From Mugil cephalus (lineage: Eukaryota > Chordata > Actinopteri > Mugiliformes > Mugilidae), in NCBI RefSeq assembly GCF_022458985.1, contig NC_061777.1, positions 9,836,668-9,900,667 of the forward strand: a stretch of 64,000 nt of DNA, given 5' to 3'. Positions 53,190 through 64,000 of the stretch are shown in pieces. Position 1 is the first letter of the stretch. The number at the start of each line of letters is the position of its first letter. The translations under genes and the position numbers were made by a program. The notes beneath the pieces are model-generated. The model saw only the letters and a list, made by a program, of their open reading frames with translations. It did not search any database and had not been told where the DNA came from.

Positions 53190-56100
53190 CAATCAAAGTT
53201 TGTCATTAAGATATACGACTCAGTTTTTGTATGGAAAACATAAAGTAATGATCCAAGGAGGGACTAGGGCCTATCATGAAATATCAGTGCTCCCTATAGG
53301 GACCTGTCATCATATATCTTCATATAGATAATAAGGAGTGAATCATTTACTGTGTTGCAGAGCAAACACAGGCAATGGGCAACTCATCATTTGTCTTTGA
53401 CAGGCCTCAGTGATGATCAAGGGGAGGGGGGTGGTCAGGTTATCAGTGCGTGGTGTATCTGAGGTCTTTTCAGCAAATCGGTTTGAAAAGAACCACACGG
53501 TCTATCCATCAAATCCATCTCAAAGCTAAAAGCAAAAAAGCAATTCTTTTTTTTTTTTTTTCTCAAACTCAGCCCGGTGTTACAGTTACAATATGAAGCG
53601 TTCTCTCTCCCTCTCTCTTTAGATATCCATTTCTATATTTCTGACTCCACTATTGTCCCTTATGTGTGTGTGTGAGTGAGTTGGAAGGACAGAAGCACTG
53701 TGACATTTTTTTTCCCCCCCTTCCTGCATTAGATTATTGCGCAAGGCCATTTTCCATAGTCATACTGCTATATACTTAAGGAACAAGAGAATCTGTACTA
53801 AATTTAGTACACACGTAATGTAGAGGCCACATGATATGGAGAATCCTCCTCGCTATATGTAGCAGCTCCAATCTATCAAGACGAAGATCCACTTATGGCA
53901 GATGAAAAGATAAAGACCGTTAGACATTAAAAGAAGAAAACAAGTTTCAGGAAGAAGCCCCAGCGAGGCCTGCATGCTTCACAAGATGGGTGGCTATGGG
54001 CTTGTTGTCATGGCAACTCAAGACATTGTGGGCCAGTCAGAGAGGCAGGCAGCCTGTCTGAGGACAGACAGTAATGCGAGCATGGCAATTTACAGAGGAC
54101 ACCTGTGGCATGCAGACATGTTTTGGTAATGTTACTTTGCATGTTGCAGAAAAAAAGAAAAAAAAGAGAATAAAAGTCAAAGTCACAGTTTGATTTTTAT
54201 TAGCTATCCCTCTGTGCAACCTCTTCAAGTAGCTAGATAATTATTAAACTGTTTAAACTAACTAAAGATCTCTAAAAATGACACGCTAATTGGTGTTAAT
54301 TAGATTACATATGTGCAAATCTTTAAAGTGTGTGATAATACAGATTTTAAAGGTTGTAAATGTGCTTCAAATAGAAAGGGTTCAACTCTTTAAAGGTTCA
54401 GGTTAATTCACTTAAAAACCTTAAATCAAAGTCTGACTGCGGCTTTTCCTCCGAGGCTTTCAGCCGACATCTGGCGGTAGATGCATTTGGCTCATTTGTC
54501 ACTGAGGCTACAAAAGTTTACATAAATAAATAATGACTTAATGAATATCTTATGTAACCGTGATTAATAAAACAACAAATACACCATAATTTTGAGTAAA
54601 AAACCCTCTTATCTCAAAAAAATTGTATCAAATCATTTTGTCATCTTTTTGTTTTAATTAACTTTTAATTAAGCAGTTGTGAATGAGTCCCATCTATTAT
54701 ACTGAATCGGCTAATGATGACAATAAAGTGGTACAGGGTGTTTGATGTCATTAAATGCTAATGATTTAGAAATGTGGTGGGTCACAATAAATGTGACTGA
54801 AATGGCTCCCAGAACACAATGCAGGGTATTTATTTTAACCTATGTAAACTGATTTTCAGAACAAAACCATAATATAATTACACTGTTACTTTGCTGGAAT
54901 AATGAGTGAATTAACTGAGTCATGGCATCCTCTTATTTCAGTTTCAAATCAAAAATCAAAAATATTCAGCTTTGGAACCATCAGTCAGGTATTAACAGCT
55001 ACAGCAACGGTCAAATCGTATGATAATCTACTGGTATCACATCCAGAAACGATTAGCTGACTAACTGACAACTCAAAGGCGCTTAACATAGTGCAATCAC
55101 AATAATTTGGCACGTAATATTCATTCAAAACCACATCACCACTGAAAAAAAAAACAAAACACATACTCTTACATCTAAATCATAAAACATAACAAAGCAT
55201 TAGAGTTAAAGTTCAAAACTGAGGAAAGTAGGAGGCCATAAAACATTCTACCTATGCACGCCTTCGGTTTCCTTTCTCCATCTGACCGCGTTTGCTCTGT
55301 TGTGCATTAGTGCGACACCAATGCACTCACAAAAATTAATCTCATACCTGTGACATGTAGGTCAACTCCTGGGCTTATGATGGACTCAGACAAGCACGTG
55401 GAGATTGTGGTGTGTGGTGCCGCTCAGTCGAGTATATTCCTCGACTGAGAGTCACACTGTGAGCAAGACCATTCAAATCATTACATTTGGCTCCTGATAT
55501 ATGGGATTACAACGCAGCTGACCTGATTTAAACCACAGCGTAATATCAAAGGGTTGGATTGTCGGCATTAATCCCACTCCCACTGGGATTCTTAAATGCA
55601 ATGTACGTAGGTAGGTGGATGCAGTGGGAGAGGAGAGGAGAGGAGAGGAAAACTATATAAAAATGGTAACTTTAACACAGAAATTACAGTGATACTCATA
55701 ACATAACATTGGTCCTCAAGAGGCATTTTAATCGATGGAACGACAGGTTAAAAAACAGTGCAGAGCAAATGCAGAGCTCTTGTTTGTGAAACTGCCATCA
55801 ACCATCTCCTCCCAACAGCTCATTAAATATTTATAGATTTTCACACATTTCATAGATTTTGCATAGAAAGGCAACACAGGAATTTAGAAGGAAGGAAGGC
55901 AACCATGTCAGTTACAAAGTGACATTACATTTTGCTGCATAGTTGTTATTTTCCTCGCTGCGCAGCTTCGGCTGATCAATATACAGCAACACTGCCGGAG
56001 GTATGGTTTTCATTCATGTATTTTCAAGTCGCATACCAGAGGCTGCATCGAGCAGAGTCATTTAAGGAAGCAAATGTACTTTTAAATATGAATTGAATTA

Positions 56101-56300
56101 TTTATGTCCTTATTATTTTGCTATTAAGTTTGCCTTGAGATGGGATTAAAGGCAGGTATTGAACCATTGAAAAAGGATCAAATAGATTTTATGTGCAGGT
56201 TTATTCAAACTTACCATAAATTCATGGAATCTGAAAGCACACAGGCTTAGAAAGGATTTTAGACTAATGTGGCACTGATACAGATAATACAATATTTCAA
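53190..56300. other. Gene-poor region downstream of htr1a
   Basis: AT-rich sequence with T-runs, a short (GAGAG)n-type tract at 55629-55649, and no recognisable exon or RNA gene on either strand. Confidence 0.5.
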
Positions 56301-56304
56301 ATTC

Positions 56305-56980
56305 AAGGAGTGATCGATAAGTTTGTGGCTTAAGGAATAATGATGGATTTAGAAAAGTATTTCACTGAGCCCAATGGTGGTGAAGCACAAGACTCCTTTA
56401 TTTGTAGAAGTCGAAGAACCTTCCTCAGGACACAGATTTACTGGGAGTCCGCTGTTTTCGATTGCTCCTTTGTCTCATCCATGATTACAAACTCTTGGAG
56501 ACATCTCTTGAGATTTGGCTCAAAAACCGCAAGGCTATCCTTCAACATGTTGTGCTGAGTCCACTTGTCATCCGGTCCGAGGAGCTGACACCTCGGACAT
56601 TTGGGGTTTATTGCGGATAACTACATGGGCACATTTCTGTGAGATGCCCAGCTCTGCGGCATTGTACTGATGTGTTATTTGACAATCTGTCGAGATCGTG
56701 TCATACATCACGTCAGTGTTTCGCTGGTCCTCCAGGAAGGGGGTGATTTTCAGACTCTCTCTGCCGGCTTTCGAATTCTGCAGCTCACTTCTTCGCCATG
56801 CTGCAGGGAAGAGAACGCTCGAGTGGTCCTCTCTGGCTAATCGACCCTCAAGACTCAGGTAGCAGTTGACTACACGAAGGCCCGTATTGTCAATTACCTC
56901 AGCCTGTGCCGACTCTGAGTTTTCAATTATCCAAAAGAGAAATATCAGAAAAGTTATTAACTTTTTTTGCACGATCATTC
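56305..56980 (-). mobile_element. Mariner-type transposase relic
   Basis: On the minus strand, the 136-residue frame 56978-56568 ends in a helix-turn-helix-like stretch (AAELGISQKCAHVVI, then QMSEVSAP). The next frame downstream carries KWTQHN, then a Leu/Phe stretch and FVIMDET, the first catalytic Asp block of mariner transposases, with a deletion after it and a stop near 56436. AAGGAGTGATCGATAAGTTTG at 56307 may be the 3' end. Frames are broken, so it is inactive. The Leu/Phe-rich start of the ORF resembles a signal peptide by chance. Confidence 0.6.
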
Positions 56981-58448
56981 AGAGAGCTGCGCTGCACGTA
57001 CAAGTAGAGACAGTTCTACTTCACAAACAAATCAATCACCCCAAATATCATTAAGAAAATCTTATCTGCAACCACTTACCTCAGTCCTGTCACAGTAATT
57101 AAAAGAGAAATCTCAAAAATATTCGTTCTATGCTTCCTGACACTGATGGTAAATAATTTGTGAGGGGCCAAAAGTGAACATTTTCAATCTGTAGGTAAGA
57201 TTTTAGTCGTTGGATTTGATCAGTTTGGGATCTTTTTTTTAATCTTTTTTTTTGTGTGTGTGAGTGTAATATGTGATTCTATATCCAATGCATCCCACAC
57301 TGAAGGAGCTACTAGAATCAGGCTTTATTTGACCGATTTCAATTACATGAGTTTGTTCTTTTATATTTCATAAAGCAGACATAACACACAGAATTTATTC
57401 TGTAGTGATGAGGTTGGCTTCTATCCGCACTGACTATGTGTGTATGTTTGAGCGGTTAGGAGAGACACATATATATAGAAAAAAAGCACACTGGAAAGGT
57501 CTGACAAGCAGGAACAGAAATAGAGGAAAACGGTAAAGAAAAAAACATGGAGCAATGAAAAATAAATCACAAATATGGGGAGAGGAAAAGGCTTAAAAGA
57601 GAATGGGAAGAGGAAATGGGGAAAGACAAAGTAAGAGAGAAATGGATATGACTGAACACATGTTCCTGCTTCGCCGCCTCCTACTTCAGGGTCTTTTTGA
57701 TCTGTCAGAGCTTTTTCAAGGATCTCACAGCCCACAGCTCGTCACACACTGGAGGCTCAATCTCTCTGCCCAGGCCCGAGAATGAGCCCCACAAAAAGCT
57801 CCCCTTCTCTGACGTGGACATATGAGGGCTTGGCTGCATTCAGACATGTTCTTTTACGACATACATTTGTTTCACTGTTGAGTAAGATTGAGTGTTGCTC
57901 ACACAAACTCATCTCGGTGATGGAGGACAAGAGCGACCACAACAAAAAGGCAGCAGCAAATGATGCCTAATCCACTCTGCCGCCCTCCACTTGCTGTTTT
58001 CGCAAACAGTTCTTCACCTCAGATTTTTAAAGTCTGAGACAACTCTCCTGCTTCTGCTTCCCGATCCTTCCCAGAGGATGGCTCTACTCGGTGCTGTTCA
58101 TCTCAAACTTTGACGGGATAAAGTATGTGGACAGACACAGAGGGGGAGCACCAAACGCCACTCTGTGACACAAACACTGACTGTGTGTGACATAATCAAA
58201 GGCCAGTCCAAACTAAACAAGGTCCTGTCAGTTTGCCTGGAGCTAGTTGCTTCTCTCTGTGTATCTGTGTGTGTTGAGGAGGGGAAGGGAGGGGAGTGGA
58301 GCGGCTGTTTCGAGTCCACATACCAGAAGGAACAGCAGAGTCATTACTTATTAACAGGCCCTCAAATCTGTCCAATAATCAAACAACTGACAGACCTGCA
58401 ATGCAAATACAAACCCATACATATCATTTTACAAGTGTAGTTTCGTGA

Positions 58449-58503
58449 TGGGGCAGCACAGTGGGGGAGGTGGTTAGCACTGATGCCTCCGTCCGGAGAC
58501 AAT
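58449..58503 (+). repeat. SINE-type repeat, 5' part (split copy)
   Basis: GGGCAGCACAGTGGG then GGTTAGCACTGATGCCTCCG is the tRNA-like head of the family seen at 19690. It breaks off abruptly near 58500; its continuation is at 59405. Confidence 0.55.
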
Positions 58504-59404
58504 GGTCTTCAAAGTTACCAAATTTGTTTATTTTCGATTAAATGAAAGTAGTACTTATACATTTCAAGCCCTACTTATTAAATGTATCCATTATAAACCA
58601 TACTGGGCAACCGTCAGTGTCTTTCAGTGTTTTTCACATCTTATATTACTGGACATTATTATTACGCGGCAACCTCAGGGCTTCCTTGAATGTCGCCAAT
58701 GCTCATAGACCTTAGCTGTAAAATGCCCAGCTTCACATCATTTACACCCTGATATAAAACATATTTGACCTCTAATTCCCCCATTAAATGGCTTGGCCAC
58801 TTTTAGTGACAGGTTGTTCACAAGTAGTTTATATATATATACTTTTTTTTTAACATACCACGAAGCAAATGAGGGATAGGACAGTATCAACAGGTATCAA
58901 ACTAAATGAAAAGGTACAGGTACATACCACAGTGTGCTCTGACTTGACAAAGATATCATATCAAGAGTCACTATGTGGCACATAATCCCATTTTTCCCAG
59001 TATTCATCTCCCTTCTCCTTTTTGGAGCTGCAGGGTAAAGGTCATTTCCCCCATAACACGGATAGAGTTCACAATGTTCATAAAAAGCCTCATGGTAGGA
59101 GGGTTTATCTGGAGCCAACACTTCATTATTGCTTTTTTTACTAGCTACCATTAAAGTCTTCAAGAGGTATATGTCCTTTTTGCTGAGGTCTTCTGGAAGT
59201 TTTCCAGCACAAGTAGTTTGTGTGAACTGACGCTTCTCTATTTCATGGCTTAAAATCCTCTTTTTAGGAAAGCTGTCGCAGTCAGATGGATCGTCCATCT
59301 TCATATACAATCGGTGATTATTATGAGTGATGAAGTAACATACAAGAACCGTTCAAATTTAGTAGATAGCTGGTGGCTTAATTCACAGTATACTACAATA
59401 ATCA
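58504..59404 (-). other. About 0.9-kb insertion inside a SINE-type repeat, with a 137-residue minus-strand frame
   Basis: The SINE head stops at about 58503 and its middle and tail resume at about 59405, so this block looks like a later insertion. A minus-strand frame, 59310-58897, begins MYMKMDDPSDCDSF and is rich in charged residues with Tyr/Cys pairs. I do not recognise it. Ends and target duplication are unclear (CAATGG at left, CATTGG at right). Confidence 0.35.
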
Positions 59405-59635
59405 TTGGATTCTGTGGCATGTGCCTGTGTGGGTAATCTTCGGCTTCCTCCCATCGTACCGCATTTCATCATAGAGGTCAATACAAGTGTCACTAGTTGT
59501 TTATTTTTTTTGTCTTAGTACTGAGATACACTCATGATCTGTATGGGATGCATCACGCTTCTCGCCCAGTGACAGCTGGAATAGGCTCCAGCTCCCCAGT
59601 GAAACCCTCTACAGGTCAAATAGTTATAGATAATT
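59405..59635 (+). repeat. SINE-type repeat, 3' part (split copy)
   Basis: GTGCCTGTGTGGGTAATC, CGGCTTCCTCCCATCG and the tail CAGCTGGAATAGGCTCCAG match the middle and end of the same fish repeat family. Confidence 0.5.
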
Positions 59636-60060
59636 CATAAACATGCTGTTGGTATCCAGTGACTGCAGCTTGTCATACATGTACTGTATAGATAAAGTCG
59701 AGTAGGTTGGTCTATTTGCTATGAATTGGAGAATAGAATACGAACGTAAAATACTTTAGAATTGTACTTAACTTCAGCACAACTAAAAGTTAAAAGAAAG
59801 TTGAAGGGTTCTCTATTTACTTCCATATAAGTTGAACTGGTATAACACACTAAGTATTTTAAAAGTACAGGCAAATCCAAAAGGCATCTATCATTGTGAC
59901 AAAATGAGAAAAAATCACCTTAACTTTCTTTGCCTCAGAGAAATCAGAAACTTGTCTCCAGTTTTCTCTCCTCTCCCAAACAGTTTCCAGTAAAACTTCG
60001 CTTCAGAGGTGAAGGGGCCACTCAAACTTTTTGGAAGTTCTTTAATACAAAACAACTCTA

Positions 60061-60122
60061 GAATACAAAAACCAGCACATTGGTGTTAGGTAGGAATACA
60101 AAAACCAGCACATTGGTGTTAG
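60061..60122 (+). repeat. Two-copy tandem repeat, 33-bp period
   Basis: The 29-bp unit beginning GAATACAAAAACCAGC is repeated exactly at 60061 and 60094, separated by GTAG. Confidence 0.9.
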
Positions 60123-60814
60123 TTTTAAACTCATCAATATTTACTTCATTCTCAGGATTTTGGAGTGTGAAAGGATGACAACTTTGCAAGCGCACTTCCC
60201 CAAGTGTCTGGTCGTATTGGACCATACCGTCTCTGCCACCTTGTTAATGACATTGTAAGACAGGAGTAGGAGATAAGAGACGGAGAGAAAGAGGGAAAGA
60301 GAGAAAGATGTTGGACAGGAAACGTCGCTTGGCTTATTGCATCATTACCAGTGCCTGTCAGCAAGGGAAATCTGTTGCCAAAGAGTAAGATCTACCACCT
60401 TAAAATGAACTCTCTTACCATAAAAAAAATAAATAAATAAAAATCTCCCACTGTCTTCGTTTCATCTACCGCCAACTCACAGAATCTCACCATGTGTCCT
60501 AAATATGTTCTCAGGCTAAATATAAATAACAAGCAAGGGTTTCAGTTTTAGATTCTTGAAGGTAGCCGCCTTTGCTCACTCTTGGCATTCTGCTTCATGA
60601 GGCTGTCACCAGGAGGGGGTTTCACATAACAGGTTTGCCTTACCAAGAGTGAATGTGTGGAATTTCTTGCCTTCTCCATGAGTTCGACATCATCAGTTGC
60701 GTTTTGCAGAGATAAGTTGTTGCACAGTTCTCTACAGGGAATAAACCTATTCATCTGCTGTTCTTATACATATGATACTAACAACAACTCCGCTAATTAA
60801 AGAGAAACAGCTGT

Positions 60815-61497
60815 ATGCGGTTGCTATAAGACATGAAAGTCAGTCGGTCGGAACATTTCAGGAACTGGCTCTCGTGAGGAAAGGAAGATCAAGAGTTAGC
60901 TGCGCTGCAGAAGATCAATTCATCAAAGTGAACCAACCTCTGAAACCTCAAATAAACAGCACTGAAGTCTGTTCAGGAAGAAAATAAAAGAAACATAAGG
61001 AATTGACAATAGACTAGCGGAAATCTATACTGTGTTCTGGTGAGTTTTTGGTTCTTGTCTTTGTGAGATGCAGAAAAGGTGAGCGGATTGTTTCTACACG
61101 TGTGGTTCCCACCATGAGCCATGGAAGATGAGAGGCGATGTGTTCGGGTGCATTTGAGAGGACATCAATTCTTTTATTGTTCTTTAATGGGACAATGACC
61201 CCAAACACACATATAGATGGTCTGGTCTCCGCAGTCACCAACCTAAACTCAGTTGAGATGGTTTAGAATGAGACGGACCACGGGGGGAAGGCAATACAGC
61301 CAACGCGTGCTCCACACTTCTGGAAACTCTTTCAAGACTACTGGAAAACCGTTCCAGGTGACTACCTTGTGAAACTGATCGGGAGAATGCCAAGAGTGTG
61401 AAAACTATTTATTTATTTATTTTTTTAATCAATAAACTACAATGTAGAATTGAATACAAAGGTGTGTCCAAACTTTTGACTGGTACTGTATGTAAGG
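60815..61497 (+). mobile_element. Tc1-like transposon relic (3' two-thirds)
   Basis: Diverged but recognisable Tc1 transposase gene in plus orientation: ACATGAAAGTCAGTC (N-terminal region), GGACAATGACCCCAAACACA (the catalytic Asp block), TTGAGATGGTTTAGAATGAG (Asn-Pro-Ile-Glu block) and GAGAATGCCAAGAGTGTG near the C-terminus. It ends at the terminal AGGTGTGTCCAAACTTTTGA then CTGGTACTGTA. Many indels and internal deletions; inactive. Confidence 0.8.
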
Positions 61498-64000
61498 GAA
61501 ACCTCTCCCTTGTGGGTGGCCCGGGGGCTTGAAGATCCTATGTAGTCCTATGTAATGTTAGCAGTTTCTAGTACAGCAGTCAGAGATCTCGGATATTCTT
61601 ATGTCTTGACTGGATGTCTTGTTCCATTAGCCCACTTCTCATCAGTTTACCCTTGTTCCCCAACAACTGACACTGATTTCTTTAACATTGTTGTGTTGGG
61701 TCTGTAAACTCGCCGTGCATTCTTTCTGGAAGTTAAGTGCCTGTGCCCTCAGTAACAGCGCCTTTACAGCTGTGTCATTGATCTTTAATAACAACATCTT
61801 CTCCATGCCTGTTGTTTCGTTGATGTCCTCCGAGACATCGCCTTTGCTTTCAGTCATGTTGGTTTAATTGCCGACAAGATACTGAGACCGGGACAAGATG
61901 TGCACTTTAATTGGGCACTTAGAAAAACAGAGAGAGTGCTCTGTTGATCAACGATTGAGTGAAAAAGCTGACCCCATGGTTGTAGACACGAGGGGAAAAG
62001 AAATTATTTCTATCTTTGTGAGGACCTTTCATCGACATAATGGGTTCTCTGGCCCCTAGGTTTTAACCAGCAAAGTGTGGTTGGGCCCCACAAGATTAGC
62101 ATTCAGTGAGAGTTTGATCTTTTTCCATGTTTTTATATATATATATTAAAACTCACGCTACTGAGAATGTGTAAGGACAAACGGAGTCTGTGCTCAAGAT
62201 GAAACCTCAGATGGAAGCCTTTGTCATGTGCACTTGTTTACAAGAGGTCGGTCCTCCACTGTCTGCTTTTGGTTATGTATGTATGTGTTGAGTCATTTTA
62301 ATGAGTCTGGACTTGAGTAGCTGCCCTCAGGATGTTTAAATGCGTGTATGAAACTGTCACATGTTTGTGAAAGAACCTTAGTGGATTTAGTAGTATTGTG
62401 TGTAGATGTGTGGTGTATACCTGTGAGCTGAAGCTGAACTACCCGTGGCGAAGTCTAATCATTAGTCTCTGTCTCTACAGTAACTAAAGGAAAAGAGCTT
62501 CAGACACTTCATCATTCACAAACTGAGCCTCTAACTGAGGCCATTTAGATACATGCAGCACAAACAGCTGCCAGGGGGCTTATCTCAGGATGCTCACCAT
62601 TTAGCAAAGATATATAGCATATGAGACTGCATGCGGCGAACTCTGTGGTTATTCATGCATGGTCATCTTTACACATGGGAAGCCCAATATATGAGGAATA
62701 ATAAGCATCTCCAGCCGTAGCAGTCTGTAGAATTCATTCAACTGTGATGGGAGTAAATCTGGCATATGACCCTTAGGGGTGTCAGATAGGACAAGCAGAC
62801 TGAGGGTGTTACGGGTCTGGTCAAAGGTTTCTTCCCAGTAGACACAGGTCACTTCCACGGGGAAGCATTTTTGAGGCATCCTGATCAATATCTGTTTTTC
62901 AGTATTTTTAACAAATCCCCGCCCTATCAAACTCACAACAGTGAGGTGGTGTTAGTGGAAATGACTTAATCGTAAAATATTTTTCTTTGTCGGAGTCTCA
63001 AATTCTGTCTTTCATAAAAATCAATCAGTATGAATTAAATATGTGTAATAAATATAGGTCTATGGGAATTTAGTATGAATTGATTGCCAATAATGTTTGT
63101 CAACTCACAGAGGATTCCCCCATAACTCCCCCATGCTTCATTTTTTACAGTTTCACTGTTCTCTTACTGTGGTCTCTTATTCTCTGGTTTCATAGACTTT
63201 CCACTCAACATCACCGGGAACAAAAAAACAAAACAGTTCAGGGAAAAGCAGCCCCCATTTGCCGTCTGGCTGGCAGGAATCATTGACCTTTGCACTTGTT
63301 CCGTTTTTCTGAGCAGTGGACCCTGTTTTGAACGTCTAAAGAGCCTTTAAGAGTTGAGAGAGACAGAAATTGAGACAGAAATAAAGGAAATAAAAGGAGG
63401 CATGATTATTTCGTAAAGGATTATCACAGGCAGCTTGATGAAATTTGATCATTTTAACACTACTATTGTGCACTTTTACAGGATTTTACCATTGTTATGG
63501 TCTAGTTTAAATGATGTGGGGGAAAAACTCACTTGTGGTTTCAGTCCACCTCAAAATATACTGTGCAGAACTTCCCACTTTTCAGTGTACTTATAGTGTG
63601 ATATACCTAATTAGGTAACACTTGTACATATTATGTTTAGTCAATACATCTTTACAAGATACATGATTACTGTTAATCATTAGCTGCAATTTCAAAATGA
63701 AATGATTTAATAATACTGTGAGTAAACATTTAGCATTAAAGGGAAAATGTTACAGTAATTTACTCAAAGATGCAACGATCAGGCATTAAAAAATGTGTAA
63801 TTTACACAAATGCCCACAAAATAATATAATATAATATGGTGCAGAGTTTGTCATTCCATTATTTAAGTCAGAAAAGGAGAAAAAGAAACCGTGACAGTAA
63901 GATGTTAAGCTACTGAGTTCAAATGCTTTGTATGTGCAGTTTTTAATCAGTTTGCCTTTTTGCATGATACTTTGCATATCAATGCTTCAGTTCTGAACTT
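61498..64000. other. Intergenic tail without recognised genes
   Basis: AT-rich non-coding sequence. Open frames are under 100 residues with no family resemblance. Confidence 0.5.

Noticed and set aside
56568..56978. 136-residue frame with an apparent signal peptide, first considered as a secreted or tapasin-like protein
   Set aside because: The C-terminal half matches the mariner helix-turn-helix pattern, and the next frame carries the FVIMDET catalytic block. The hydrophobic start is an accident of frame.

Overview
The window is vertebrate nuclear DNA, almost certainly from a ray-finned (teleost) fish. Genes are split into small exons with GT-AG introns, intergenic DNA is AT-rich, and decayed Tc1, mariner, hAT and SINE-type repeats are common. 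The recognisable proteins are vertebrate-specific. I cannot name the species.

Five protein-coding loci are present. (1) plcxd3, plus strand, 1-13369, enters at its first coding exon; six exon pieces are visible and the start codon lies just outside the window. (2) Complement component c7, plus strand, 24196-29829, reconstructs cleanly as 18 coding exons and 837 residues. (3) rgs7bp, minus strand, 38970-32434, reconstructs as 6 exons and 251 residues. (4) rnf180, minus strand, about 48289-42317, is a RING E3 ligase with a C-terminal membrane anchor; its conserved N-terminal zinc-binding part is not found intact. (5) htr1a, plus strand, 51521-52798, is an intronless serotonin 5-HT1A receptor of 425 residues.

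Layout: 1-15.8 kb is plcxd3 with its 3'UTR. 15.8-18.7 kb is intergenic. 18.7-24.3 kb is a nearly perfect 2.8-kb tandem duplication that copies the presumed c7 promoter and first coding exon. 24.2-30 kb is c7. It converges with rgs7bp (32.4-39 kb), which is followed by rnf180 (42.3-48.3 kb, also minus). rnf180 is divergent from htr1a. 53-64 kb is a gene-poor tail with transposon relics.

The genes do not form one pathway. C7 is secreted and builds the membrane attack complex. RGS7BP anchors R7 RGS proteins that limit Gi/o signalling, and HTR1A is a Gi/o-coupled receptor, so these two neighbours act in the same type of signalling. The most interesting structures are the duplicated c7 promoter/first exon, a GC-AG first intron in c7, the (TTCTC)25 microsatellite that forms the polypyrimidine tract of c7 exon 2, and the apparently eroded N-terminal part of rnf180.
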